Notes: generated by a model not told the origin, from the sequence alone. 64,000 nucleotides of DNA from Butyrivibrio sp. XPD2002 (GCF_000423945.1 NZ_AUIY01000017.1:82577-146576), one strand, 5' to 3'. Numbered from the stretch's first letter, positions 47,407 to 55,787 are shown. Program-made: numbers and translations.

Positions 47407-49139
47407 TTCTTCACCTTGGAATTGATCTCTTCATAAAGTGTATCCATGAGCTTTTTGGTCTCAGCGATTATATCGTCCTTTTTAACGCTAAGCTGAACAC
47501 TCTTATCTCTTGTGCAAAGCTCGATCTCTCCGTTTGCAAGAGCCTTGGGGCCGACAATAACACGTACGGGAACCCCGAGAAGATCTGCGTCAGCGAACAT
47601 AACACCTGCGCGAACATCTCTGTCATCATAGAGAACATCAATGCCCATGTTTGTAAGCTCTTCGTAAATCTTATCTGCTGCCTCTCTGCATGCATCGTCG
47701 TCTCTTCTCATGCAGCAAACATGAACCTTCCAGGGAGCAACGGTGATGGGCCAGATAGGTCCCTTGTCGTCGTGCTTTGCTTCCATGATACTTGCAGCAA
47801 GACGTCCTACACCGATACCATAGCAACCCATGATAGGTGTCTTTGAAGTTCCGTCCTCATCAGTATAGGTCATTCCCATGCTCTTTGAATACTTTGTACC
47901 AAGCTGGAAAATATTACCAACCTCAATACCACGGCTGATTCTGATAGTCTTCTTACCGCAACAGGGGCAGATGTCACCGTCACGGATTTTGCTGACATCA
48001 ACATACTCTACGTCGCCGATATCTCTCTTAATGTTGAGACCTGTGTAGTGGTAATCTGTCTCGTTACCGCCGCAGCACAGATTTTCAATACCCTCAAGTG
48101 ACTTATCATAAATGATTCTGCACTTAGCATTCTGCTCGTAAGGTCCGCAGTAGCCTGCAACAAGTCCGCTCTCCTCAGTGATCTCACCGGGATGAACGTC
48201 CTCATGGAGATAGTTAACAAGCTTGGTCTCGTTGACCTCATAGTCTCCGCGGATAAATACAACAACGAATTCGTCTGTAGCATTTATCTGGTAAACAACT
48301 GCTTTACATGACTCCTCAACCTTGCTGTGAAGGAAATCACATACCTCTTCGATGGTCTTGCAGCCGGGAGTATGAACCTTCTTAAGCTCGCCTGCAGGTG
48401 TGCATCCGGAGTTATCAACTGTTGTGTCTGCTGCCTCCATGTTTGCGCTGTAGCCACAGTCATCGCAGAGAACTATTGAATCCTCTCCTGCGTCTGTAAG
48501 AAGCATGTACTCATGAGATACGCTTCCACCGATCATTCCTGAATCGGACTTAACTGAGATTACATCAGGAATTCCTGCTCTCTCAAAAATTCTGTCATAG
48601 GCTCTTGCCATCTTGTCATAGTAGTTCTCGAGGTCCTCCTGAGAGGTATGGAAGGAATAAGCATCCTTCATTGTGAACTCACGAACTCTTATAAGACCAG
48701 CTCTGGGACGAGCTTCATCACGATACTTGGTCTGGATCTGATAAAAAGCGAAGGGATAGTTTGCATAGGTGCTTCCGTACTCTCTTGCAAGATGAACGGC
48801 AGCCTCCTCATGGGTCATACCAAGTACCATGGGAGTGTCATTTCTATCCTTGAATCTTAAAAGCTCCTCTCCTACGCTCTCGTAACGTCCTGACTCCTCC
48901 CAAAGTGATCCGGGAAGAACTACAGGGAACATAACCTCCTGGCAGTCAACAGCATCCATTTCCTCTCTGAGGATCTTCTCGATGTTCTGAGTAACTCTCT
49001 TCATGGGAGTGTAGAGTGAAAAAATACCGTTTGATACACGCTTTATATAACCGCCACGAAGACTGAAGGTGTGGCTGTCGATTACGCAGTATGCAGGCTT
49101 TTCCTTAAACCTTACTCCGACTAATTTGCTAAGTTTCAT
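47403..49139 (-). CDS. proS: Prolyl-tRNA synthetase
   Basis: 578 residues from the ATG at 49139, with GAAAGGAG; a longer in-frame start runs into the leader RNA. The class II core has motif 1 (VFPVVLPGSLW), motif 2 (YQIQTKYRDEARPRAGLIRVREFTMKD, interrupted here as read) and motif 3 in GCYGIGVGRLAA. The INS editing domain lies between motifs 2 and 3, and an anticodon-binding domain is at the C-terminus. Charges tRNA-Pro. It is preceded by a T-box leader and followed by ttcA. Confidence 0.95.
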   Translation of the reverse strand: MKLSKLVGVRFKEKPAYCVIDSHTFSLRGGYIKRVSNGIFSLYTPMKRVTQNIEKILREEMDAVDCQEVMFPVVLPGSLWEESGRYESVGEELLRFKDRNDTPMVLGMTHEEAAVHLAREYGSTYANYPFAFYQIQTKYRDEARPRAGLIRVREFTMKDAYSFHTSQEDLENYYDKMARAYDRIFERAGIPDVISVKSDSGMIGGSVSHEYMLLTDAGEDSIVLCDDCGYSANMEAADTTVDNSGCTPAGELKKVHTPGCKTIEEVCDFLHSKVEESCKAVVYQINATDEFVVVFIRGDYEVNETKLVNYLHEDVHPGEITEESGLVAGYCGPYEQNAKCRIIYDKSLEGIENLCCGGNETDYHYTGLNIKRDIGDVEYVDVSKIRDGDICPCCGKKTIRISRGIEVGNIFQLGTKYSKSMGMTYTDEDGTSKTPIMGCYGIGVGRLAASIMEAKHDDKGPIWPITVAPWKVHVCCMRRDDDACREAADKIYEELTNMGIDVLYDDRDVRAGVMFADADLLGVPVRVIVGPKALANGEIELCTRDKSVQLSVKKDDIIAETKKLMDTLYEEINSKVKK

Positions 49140-49196
49140 GATAATAACTCCTTTCACAACAATAATGAGGTTGTGTATGCTAAGGATTTTCAAATA

Positions 49197-49239
49197 CGTG
49201 AAAAGCAGACACAAACTCGAAAATGCTTCGCTTTTCACG
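49197..49239 (-). other. Hairpin directly after the proS T-box terminator
   Basis: 10-bp perfect arms CGTGAAAAGC/GCTTTTCACG around a 23-nt loop, placed exactly as the hairpin after the trp T-box and with related arm sequence (both begin GCGTG after the U-run). Its role is unknown. Confidence 0.6.
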
Positions 49240-49240
49240 C

Positions 49241-49490
49241 AAAAAACGTCCTAAGCATACTCTATTTGTATACTTAGGACGAATAATAGTTTTATCCGCG
49301 TTACCACCTAAATTCAGGCTAAATACCTGCACCTCACTGTGAGCTGACACTCACATGCCTATGATTACGGTGACCTCCGTCAGAAGTTTCTGAATAAATC
49401 AGTTTTCCCTTCTGCTGCTCCCAGACGGGTTCAATATCCGAAAACCAAAGCCTTCCACCAGCCGGCTCCTCTCTGAAGGTCTCAAGACAT
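49241..49490 (-). ncRNA. T-box riboswitch upstream of proS
   Basis: The T-box sequence TTTAGGTGGTAACGCGGAT (about 49294-49312) is followed by a terminator (CGTCCTAAG..CTTAGGAC with TTTTTT, 49241-49280). Stem I has GAGGAGCCGGCTGGTGG. The specifier region GAACCCGTC gives CCC (49429-49427), a proline codon, consistent with proS. Boundaries at the 5' side are approximate. Confidence 0.9.
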
Positions 49491-49521
49491 CTACTATTTC
49501 TGTTCTTAGCATTTGTATGTT

Positions 49522-49549
49522 ATTTTAATCTATATTGAAAAAAAATCAA
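49522..49549 (-). promoter_or_regulatory. Candidate promoter of proS
   Basis: Minus strand TTGATT (49549-49544), 16-bp spacer, TAAAAT (49527-49522), upstream of the T-box. The -35 overlaps the end of the 40-codon ORF. Confidence 0.5.
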
Positions 49550-49668
49550 GCCTTCTCATGGATAAATCGAAACAAAGCCACAGCAGGAGGCGCTGCAAAT
49601 GCAGCACGCTCCAAGTGTGATCGCAGCGATGAATATAAAAGTTGTTACTTTTAATCTATTGTTCATAA
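49546..49668 (-). CDS. Small hydrophobic ORF, 40 residues, unknown
   Basis: Begins MNNRLKVTTFIFIAAISH, with a short basic N-terminus and a hydrophobic stretch, then an alanine/phenylalanine-rich tail. The ATG is preceded by GAGGGGGAGATT, a very strong ribosome binding site, and lies 18 nt after the lipoprotein stop, so it would be co-transcribed. The same GAGGGGGA-type site precedes the lipoprotein gene and the tiny peptide at 53018. It may be a small membrane peptide; coding is unproven. Confidence 0.45.
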
Positions 49669-49686
49669 TCTCCCCCTCAAGAGATC

Positions 49687-50706
49687 TCACTGCTCGTAAT
49701 CAGTAAATGTCAGAGAATCGATAATAGCTGCCATCTCATCAGAGACTTCCATATCCTTCTCTTCATCACCACTGTTGTGTCCTGTAAGTTCAAATATGAG
49801 TGCGCCTTCAAGGAAATCTCTTCCTACTGCAGTCTCATATAATCCTGAGCCTTCTTCTGCAGGCGGTAATGTTGCCCAATAGCCTTTTACATCCTCTGTT
49901 CCGGGGAAAATTCCCTCTGAGTATGTGGTCTTGTCGCTACCCCAGGACTCCCCAAGTGCCTTGATAGCGCCTTCTCCACCATTCTCTACAGTGTATGTAA
50001 CTGTGATGCAGTTGGTTCCTGCGCCTTCACCCTGATATACGATGAAAACCTGACCATTCTGAGGTGTTACTGTAAACTTGTTTGCATCATATTTGATGTT
50101 CCAGCCAAGTCCATCATGGTAAACACTGTTCTCAGGTCCATTCACATAGTTCTCAGCGCTAAAGCTTTTAGGATCTACATCAGGAAGAAGCTCCCATATC
50201 TGCTCAATACCATCTTCAAATGCGCCTGTTACCTTGCCATCCTCTGATGATGCGATTTTTAATACGCTTTCTGCTTCTTCTTTTCCTCCAAACGTAAACC
50301 TTACTGTGTCGCCTTCCTCAGTTACATCAAACGGAAGTCCAATTCCTGTTGTTCCGTCTTCTGTGTATCCATACCAGTCCTCTGAGAATACGTAGAAGTA
50401 TGTTTTATCTTCGCTCTCAGTTTCCTTTGTGTAGTTGGCATATACTCCCTTTTTGAAGTATGTGCCTGCTGCGATTTCCTCTGACTCCCCTTCAGTACTC
50501 TCGTCAACCTTGTCAGGTGTTGCTGTGGTTGCTGCTTCCGTATCATCGATGTTCTCTGTTGTAGCTTCCTCAGTTGTTTCTACAGCCTCTTCTGTAACTG
50601 CGCTCTCCGGAGCTGCTCCCTGGCTTCCGCATCCTGCCATGAGCATTCCAGACATTGCTGTTATCATTGCTGCTGCAATAACTTTTCCATAAACTCTATC
50701 TCTCAT
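49687..50706 (-). CDS. Lipoprotein of unknown function
   Basis: 339 residues. The signal peptide ends in a lipobox (MLMAGCGSQ), so the protein is anchored outside the membrane. Residues 28-75 are a Thr/Glu/Ala-rich linker. The remaining 260 residues are beta-rich and acidic with no recognised domain. The start has GAGGGGGA. Transcription probably begins at the direct-repeat promoter at 50755-50788, which has a twin upstream of the 53018 peptide, linking the two units. It is followed by a 40-residue ORF. Confidence 0.7.
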   Translation of the reverse strand: MRDRVYGKVIAAAMITAMSGMLMAGCGSQGAAPESAVTEEAVETTEEATTENIDDTEAATTATPDKVDESTEGESEEIAAGTYFKKGVYANYTKETESEDKTYFYVFSEDWYGYTEDGTTGIGLPFDVTEEGDTVRFTFGGKEEAESVLKIASSEDGKVTGAFEDGIEQIWELLPDVDPKSFSAENYVNGPENSVYHDGLGWNIKYDANKFTVTPQNGQVFIVYQGEGAGTNCITVTYTVENGGEGAIKALGESWGSDKTTYSEGIFPGTEDVKGYWATLPPAEEGSGLYETAVGRDFLEGALIFELTGHNSGDEEKDMEVSDEMAAIIDSLTFTDYEQ

Positions 50707-50754
50707 ATCTTCCCCCTCATAAAAAAATATTTTGATGTGTCATTTACAAGTACC

Positions 50755-50788
50755 ATAATAATTACCCCTGTCCAACACATGTCCAACA
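50755..50788 (-). promoter_or_regulatory. Direct-repeat promoter, copy 1
   Basis: Minus strand: TGTTGGACA, 2 bp, TGTTGGACA (50788-50769), 8 bp, then the -10 element TATTAT (50760-50755). The same layout with the same 8-bp gap occurs at 53081-53114. Direct repeats with an 11-bp period in place of a normal -35 are typical of sites bound by OmpR/PhoB-type response regulators. Confidence 0.7.
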
Positions 50789-50887
50789 AAGGTAAAAAAT
50801 ATTGTTCTAAGCATAGGGCTGGTTCATCCGGAATTATCATATTTCTCAATTCTGACTGACGCAAAATCACTTTTACATTTTTTCTTT

Positions 50888-51176
50888 CAACCTGAAATTG
50901 TTAAATGCAATTAGCTGGCGTAACAGCAAAAATTCTTTGTTCAGTCTACAATCAAATTTGTTCGCGTCCAGACGTAACGGCTTCCGAAAAGTTATCCCCG
51001 CAGAGAAAAATCGTGCAACCTGTATTGTAATAATCGACTGCATCGGCGTAACCGGAAATTAAAAAACAAATTTTCGTGCAACCAATTTGAGTAATTCGAG
51101 CGGTACTGACTCAACTCAAAAATTGAAAAAAATTCTTGTGCAACCAGTTAGAGTAATATTAGAAGCACTGTCGTAC
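50888..51176 (+). repeat. Array of degenerate two-box elements (CA[AC/GT]C-N25-RCGTAA), five copies
   Basis: Copies at 50888, 50942, 51016, 51079 and 51141 each have CAACC or CAGTC, exactly 25 bp, then GCGTAA, ACGTAA, GCGTAA, ACTCAA or TCGTAC. Successive copies are 54-74 bp apart, most about 63. The sequence between boxes is not conserved. The same element recurs at 60.5-60.8 kb. The intergenic region 50707-51328 has no gene I can support. Confidence 0.6.
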
Positions 51177-51185
51177 CAAGAAAAA

Positions 51186-51237
51186 CAAATCTCCATAAAA
51201 AAACAAATCTCCATAAAAAACAAATCTCCATAAAAAA
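51186..51237. repeat. Short tandem repeat, three copies of about 18 bp
   Basis: CAAATCTCCATAAAAAA repeated three times with only A-run length differences. It lies between the two-box array and the terminator. Confidence 0.85.
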
Positions 51238-51268
51238 CACACCCGCTACCATAAATAAGTAGCGGGGG
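51235..51268 (-). terminator. Terminator of the 52-kb membrane protein unit
   Basis: Minus strand CCCGCTAC and GTAGCGGG arms around an 8-9 nt loop, followed by TGTGTTTTTT, about 60 nt after the stop at 51329. Confidence 0.75.
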
Positions 51269-51328
51269 GCCAGGTTTCAACAGGATTATCTAACAATATA
51301 CATTCAAAAAGCTCTTCCAAACAAGATC

Positions 51329-52297
51329 TTACTTCCTAAACACAATCCAGTTATGTGACCAGGGAACAGGAAGTCCAAACAGCGTCCTTACCTTTCCGTC
51401 GACCTTCCTGTACCAGGAATAATTCCAGCCGGCGCCCATGTCCATGTAAACAGCGTTGGTGACTCCGAGCCTGTCAAGCTCATCCATGAATTCATCAAAG
51501 TGCATCATCTTAACTGAATCTATTATGCACAGATTCCCGTTTAACTCTGCGAGGGTTCTGTAGCATCTGGCTCTCGGTCTGTCGAAGTCCATAACAGCTT
51601 CAGTGTCATCTATCATTCCAAGCTGCATGAAGCCTGATCCTCCGGCCTTGGCTGCTGTCTGAACGGCCTTGGTCTTTTCATCAAACTCAAATCTGAACTT
51701 TCCATTAGCAAAGGTAAATGCTGCATCTGCATCCCTGTCATAGGGGCTGTCATAAAATACACCATGGGAAGCGTGATCGCCTTCGATGTTATCATCCTTA
51801 AAGGTTATCTGAACTGCATGCTGGAATGCTGCGCCGCAGCACCAGGTTATGGACTCATCCGATTTGGAAGGTCTCGTTCCACATTCAAGATCAACAACAG
51901 AATACTCAGGGAAAAACACATATACTTTTTCTGTTTTATATATGGTGGTTTCATCGCCCGGCAGTATATCCTCTACAGGCATGTTAGTTGCATCTATGCT
52001 CTCCGGAATATTCACATGGTACTGGGATATAAGTCCCATGAAAATAAAAATAAACGCAGGAAGAACGAAAAAAGAAGCAGCATAGCACAGGTAATAAAGG
52101 AGCTTAATCGGCTTCCATTTTATCTTCTCCGTTCCCCACAAATAGATTATCAGAGCAAAGCTAAGCAGGAATGGAAGCGCCAGATAGACAATGTAGGGTG
52201 CCGACATCTGTGCTACAAAGAAGGTTGTATATGCTCCAAATGAAAGAAGGGTCATGGACATAAGCCACATACCCAATAAACGTTTTTTGATACTCAT
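51329..52297 (-). CDS. Membrane-anchored protein with phosphodiester-glycosidase-like (NAGPA) domain
   Basis: 322 residues. Three N-terminal helices (about 8-95) anchor the protein, and the remaining 225 residues lie on one side of the membrane. The segment FMDELDRLGVTNAVYMDMGAGW resembles the NAGPA/phosphodiester glycosidase core, where a run such as NLDGGGS is usual; here it is degenerate, so activity is doubtful. The start overlaps the stop of the upstream gene (ATGA). It is the last gene of a small unit with a 21-residue peptide and a 217-residue membrane protein, ended by a terminator. Confidence 0.6.
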   Translation of the reverse strand: MSIKKRLLGMWLMSMTLLSFGAYTTFFVAQMSAPYIVYLALPFLLSFALIIYLWGTEKIKWKPIKLLYYLCYAASFFVLPAFIFIFMGLISQYHVNIPESIDATNMPVEDILPGDETTIYKTEKVYVFFPEYSVVDLECGTRPSKSDESITWCCGAAFQHAVQITFKDDNIEGDHASHGVFYDSPYDRDADAAFTFANGKFRFEFDEKTKAVQTAAKAGGSGFMQLGMIDDTEAVMDFDRPRARCYRTLAELNGNLCIIDSVKMMHFDEFMDELDRLGVTNAVYMDMGAGWNYSWYRKVDGKVRTLFGLPVPWSHNWIVFRK

Positions 52298-52947
52298 TTA
52301 TTCTTACGTTCCCTTTTTTGTTTAAGAAGCTCCTGCCTGAGAACCTTGAAGGAATCAAGCTGCGATTCTATGCTCACAATCAGAAGAAGGATTGCGATAT
52401 CCGTAAGATACTGCAATCCCGTTTCCCACTCGATGGTCTTGCTAAAATCAAGCAGGCTGTTTGTTATCAGCAAAATGATGTAAACAACAAACTTATAAAT
52501 AATGGCAATCCTGTTTAAGATAACGTTGCCGGGATTACCGTGCTTTGCGTAATTGATAATGAAGTGATTGATGGTGATTATGATAGTCATAAGAAAGGAC
52601 ATTCCGGCTGCTGCCAGATAGATACTTCCCTGAACGCCCACAACAAGGTAAGCGTCGAAGTCCTCCTGTCCCCACAAGTGCTCAAGCACAAGATGCGCTT
52701 CCTGATACATCAGGCAAAAGAGTACACCGCCCATAATTCCCTTCGCTACGTCCCAGCTATATTTTTTATAAGCAAAAAACATAGTAATAACAGTGAAAAG
52801 CTTTACCAATACCTGAAATATGGCAAAGCCGTCACCCTGAGAATAAATAAGCGCTATTGTAACCAAACTGGTACCGACTGCAAAAATGCACTCAGCGTGC
52901 ATCAGATACTCATTTAAAAAAATCGAATTTTTCTCTGAATCACTCAT
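52294..52947 (-). CDS. Polytopic membrane protein, unknown
   Basis: 217 residues from the ATG at 52947; the longer in-frame start would read through the 21-residue peptide gene. About six hydrophobic helices are followed by a basic C-terminal tail (RQELLKQKRERKNK). No family recognised. It starts 5 nt after the small peptide stop and overlaps the downstream gene by 4 nt, so the three are translated as a unit. Confidence 0.65.
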   Translation of the reverse strand: MSDSEKNSIFLNEYLMHAECIFAVGTSLVTIALIYSQGDGFAIFQVLVKLFTVITMFFAYKKYSWDVAKGIMGGVLFCLMYQEAHLVLEHLWGQEDFDAYLVVGVQGSIYLAAAGMSFLMTIIITINHFIINYAKHGNPGNVILNRIAIIYKFVVYIILLITNSLLDFSKTIEWETGLQYLTDIAILLLIVSIESQLDSFKVLRQELLKQKRERKNK

Positions 52948-52952
52948 CAAAT

Positions 52953-53018
52953 TCAACCTGCAAATATCAGCATAATTGCGCAAACAAAAAGAGATATTCC
53001 GATATGTTTCATATTCAT
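52953..53018 (-). CDS. Tiny hydrophobic peptide, 21 residues
   Basis: Starts MNMKHIGISLFV and is hydrophobic to its end (IMLIFAG), a single membrane helix with a basic start. The ATG has a GAGGGGGAGG site at ideal spacing, and a direct-repeat promoter lies about 60 nt upstream. It precedes two membrane-protein genes. It could be a functional membrane peptide or a leader peptide; no family is known to me. Confidence 0.5.
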   Translation of the reverse strand: MNMKHIGISLFVCAIMLIFAG

Positions 53019-53080
53019 GGTAGTCCTCCCCCTCACAAGAGTAAATACACAAAATATAATAAGTTTGTAAATTTATTGTT

Positions 53081-53114
53081 ATTATATTATTCGTTGTCCA
53101 ACAGATGTCCAACA
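53081..53114 (-). promoter_or_regulatory. Direct-repeat promoter, copy 2
   Basis: Minus strand: TGTTGGACA, 2 bp, TGTTGGACA (53114-53095), 8 bp, then TATAAT (53086-53081). Spacing is identical to the copy at 50755-50788. It sits between the PstS-like gene and the 21-residue peptide gene, which it would drive. Confidence 0.7.
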
Positions 53115-53139
53115 TCAGGGAAGTCAATTTTCTTTATAT

Positions 53140-54123
53140 TTAGTTAATCGGTACATACCCGCAGGCTTCGATCATTTGCTGTCCTTCATCTGTAAGCAGC
53201 CAGTCTACGAGCTTTTTGACATTTTCATTAGTGTTGTCTTTTCTGTATACCACATAGAAACTGGCAGTTAAGGGATAGCTTCCGTTTTTGATGTTTTCAG
53301 CATCAGGATAGACGCCGTCTATGGAAAGCATCTTCACGTTGTCATTAGCTACCATTCCTGACAAATAATAGCGGAAGGAATAGCCTATAGAAGCTCCGAA
53401 AATCGAAAACACATTTCTGTATGGATGTATATCATTATCCATGAATTTGTCCATCATGGTCTGACTTCCCGAGCCCTTGATCCTTGTCAGAGGATTGATG
53501 GCTCTCGGCGCTCCGCCGATATCCTCCCAGTTTGTTATCTCGCCTCTGTAAATCTTGCGAATCTGATCGGCAGCAAGACCATCCACGGGGTTATTTTTAT
53601 TTACAAAAAAGACGAAGCCCTCAAGACCCACGGGAACAATTTCAAGCTCTACGCCCTTCTCCTTAGCGGAGTTCAATTGGTCTTCAGACGGATGGGCTGT
53701 AAAGAAAAGATCAACAGATCCGTCCACCATGGCATCGAAGCCGCGAATGGTGTTCTGGTACTTCATCGCGCTGTCGTCGGCGAAGTTCTCACCATATTTA
53801 TTATCATCCGAAAAGCTTCCGCCCTCATAGGTAACACACCCCTCGGGGTAAATGCTGTCGATAACAGAAGCATATACCGGAACCAAGGCCGCTGCGCCGT
53901 CAAGTACAGGCAGGTCATCTCCTTCCGAAAAATGCATGGATGAACCTGTTCTTGCAAGTAACGAGTCCTCCTCAAAGGGCAGGAATTTCGCAACATCTAC
54001 CATTTTCAGCTGGGTTGCTCCGCTGTAGTTATTGCCAAGGCGCCTTGTTATTGTTACATATAAAAAAATATTTAATGCAAGAAATAGTACTGCGCAAAAA
54101 AGAATGATCAGCCGCTTTTTCAT
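53140..54123 (-). CDS. Membrane-anchored PstS-like substrate-binding protein
   Basis: 327 residues. A single N-terminal helix (about 4-25) without a lipobox anchors the protein outside. The rest is a PBP-like fold of the phosphate-binding family: LDGAAALVPVYASVID near the start (usual T/S-x-S positions changed), EGFVFFVNKNNPV, QIRKIYRGEITNWEDIGG and GSGSQTMMDKF, then WLLTDEGQQMIEACGYVPI. No pst permease genes are nearby, so it may have a sensory or accessory rather than transport role. Its ATG overlaps the preceding small gene. Confidence 0.8.
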   Translation of the reverse strand: MKKRLIILFCAVLFLALNIFLYVTITRRLGNNYSGATQLKMVDVAKFLPFEEDSLLARTGSSMHFSEGDDLPVLDGAAALVPVYASVIDSIYPEGCVTYEGGSFSDDNKYGENFADDSAMKYQNTIRGFDAMVDGSVDLFFTAHPSEDQLNSAKEKGVELEIVPVGLEGFVFFVNKNNPVDGLAADQIRKIYRGEITNWEDIGGAPRAINPLTRIKGSGSQTMMDKFMDNDIHPYRNVFSIFGASIGYSFRYYLSGMVANDNVKMLSIDGVYPDAENIKNGSYPLTASFYVVYRKDNTNENVKKLVDWLLTDEGQQMIEACGYVPIN

Positions 54124-54263
54124 AACCAGAGCTCCTTAGAAATAAAGTAAATAATAGAGGAGTTGGTATATGCATAATAAATATAGGCGGCGTGAGCTGC
54201 AGTTATAGCAATACCTGCCACGATCTCTACGATCAGAATCCCGAAAAACTTCTTATCACTCAT
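54120..54263 (-). CDS. Small membrane protein, 47 residues
   Basis: Starts MSDKKFFGILIVEIVAGIAI and has one long hydrophobic helix, then an aromatic segment (YIYYAY) and a short amphipathic end. The ATG has a GAGGAG site. The stop overlaps the start of the PstS-like gene (ATGA), and the start is 1-2 nt after the upstream stop. Such tight coupling supports coding despite the small size. Function unknown. Confidence 0.6.
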   Translation of the reverse strand: MSDKKFFGILIVEIVAGIAITAAHAAYIYYAYTNSSIIYFISKELWL

Positions 54264-54264
54264 A

Positions 54265-54489
54265 TCACATGCTCCTCATAAATGCATCAATGAGCAATGC
54301 AAGAATTCCTACCACAATGGCACCTGCAATAACAAATCCAAACATCACGCCTGAAATTGCAGTAAGCACCACAAGGCCTTCATTACGTTTTCTGTTTTCC
54401 TTTTTAGCTGCTTTGTCATCAAGGATGCACAGCACTAAGGAAATTACAAAGAACAGAACTATCACCACAGCGATCAACAAAATAAGCAT
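54265..54489 (-). CDS. Small membrane protein, 74 residues
   Basis: From the ATG at 54489 (GGAGGG site 8 nt upstream); the TTG two codons earlier sits too close to that site. Two hydrophobic helices (about 1-23 and 40-70) flank a charged loop (DDKAAKKENRKRNEG). It is the first gene of a compact three-gene unit with the 47-residue protein and the PstS-like protein. No family was recognised. Confidence 0.6.
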   Translation of the reverse strand: MLILLIAVVIVLFFVISLVLCILDDKAAKKENRKRNEGLVVLTAISGVMFGFVIAGAIVVGILALLIDAFMRSM

Positions 54490-54535
54490 AAACAATTCCC
54501 TCCAAACAAAACTTTTTATTCCCTCTTTTAGCTTA

Positions 54536-55711
54536 TCAACAGTGCCTTGCTTTAAGCAGTCTGTTCAAAGCTTCTTCTATTATATAATGCGGACATGCCA
54601 AATTGAATCTCTCAAATCCCGCTCCGCCTGTGCCAAACCAGTAGCCTTCATCCAAGAAGAGCAGCGCTTCACCGGTCATGAATTTCTCCAGCTCCTTATG
54701 TGCCATGCCCCATGCATTAAAATCGCACCACATAAGGTATGTTCCTTCCATTGGATACACCACGACTTCGGGGAAGTGTTTCTTCATGAACTCCTCTAAA
54801 AATACAGCGTTACCATGGATCACTTCGATACATTCATCAAGCCATTTTTCACAGTGAGTATAGGCAAGCCTGCAGGCCTCCATTCCAAGAGGATTCGGCG
54901 CATCTCTGTAGCCCTTATATCTTTCTTTATCGAAGGCTTTCCTGACCTCGGGATCCTCTATTATCACCATTGATGTCTGCATGGCAGCAAGGTTAAAGGT
55001 CTTGCTTGGAGCAACGCATACAGCCATGTGCTTTCCTGCATCTGGCGAAATCTTAGCCATAACGGTATGCTCGTATCCGGGCATTATAAGGTCGTTGTGA
55101 ATCTCGTCATCAACGATAAAGACATCATTTGCTACGCAGATTTCGTATACCTTAAGAAGCTCCTCTTTTGTCCAGACACGTCCCACAGGATTGTGCGGAT
55201 TGCAGAAAAGAATGAGCTTTGTATTCTTATCAGAAGCAGCTTTTTCTAAAGCATTAAAGTCTATAGAGTATCTCTTGCCATCTGTGACAAGACCCACATC
55301 CATAACTTTTCTGCCATTCATCTCGATGGATTTTTTGAAGGGATAATAGACAGGAGTAAGTATGATCACTCCCTCACCCTCCTTAGTGGTAGCTCTTATA
55401 AGATCGCAGAGCGCAGGCACTACGCCATCGGATAACGAAATCCATTCCTTCTCTATAGCATAGTTGTGGCGCCTCTTTTGCCAATCTACGACAGCATTAA
55501 GAAAACCATCCGTTGGAGCAGTATATCCAAGGACGGTTTTTCCGATATAATCCTTAAGTCCATCCACGATCTCCGGTGCATTCTTAAACTCCATGTCTGC
55601 AACAGACAACGGAATTATTCCCTCCGGAACATCGGGATTTTTCTTAATCATATTTATATACTTGTAAGCGCTGGCATTTCGTCTGTCAGGACAGGTTACA
55701 AAATCGTACAT
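54536..55711 (-). CDS. MalY/PatB-type PLP-dependent aminotransferase/C-S lyase
   Basis: About 391 residues from the ATG encoding MYDFVTCPDRR. Fold type I aminotransferase features: LSVADMEFK typical of the MalY/PatB group, GYTAPTDGFLNAVVDW, the FCNPHNPVGRVWTKEEL segment, the DDEIHNDL aspartate, and the PLP lysine in APSKTFNLA. The group includes cystathionine beta-lyases and MalY-like regulators. It probably cleaves cystathionine or cysteine S-conjugates in the cytoplasm. The leading bases lack a strong ribosome binding site. Confidence 0.88.
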   Translation of the reverse strand: MYDFVTCPDRRNASAYKYINMIKKNPDVPEGIIPLSVADMEFKNAPEIVDGLKDYIGKTVLGYTAPTDGFLNAVVDWQKRRHNYAIEKEWISLSDGVVPALCDLIRATTKEGEGVIILTPVYYPFKKSIEMNGRKVMDVGLVTDGKRYSIDFNALEKAASDKNTKLILFCNPHNPVGRVWTKEELLKVYEICVANDVFIVDDEIHNDLIMPGYEHTVMAKISPDAGKHMAVCVAPSKTFNLAAMQTSMVIIEDPEVRKAFDKERYKGYRDAPNPLGMEACRLAYTHCEKWLDECIEVIHGNAVFLEEFMKKHFPEVVVYPMEGTYLMWCDFNAWGMAHKELEKFMTGEALLFLDEGYWFGTGGAGFERFNLACPHYIIEEALNRLLKARHC

Positions 55712-55787
55712 ATTCACGCACCTCGCAAAAATCCTTAACGATAACACCATTAATTATAGCATATCCCCCTCCTATTCATTCCTCAAA

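Noticed and set aside
50888..51176. Possible CRISPR array suggested by evenly spaced repeats
   Set aside because: Only two short boxes are conserved per unit and the sequence between them is free. There is no contiguous repeat of 25-40 bp and no cas genes.
53140..54123. Phosphate ABC transport operon
   Set aside because: The binding protein is PstS-like, but no permease or ATPase lies nearby and the anchor is a plain helix, so transport cannot be claimed.
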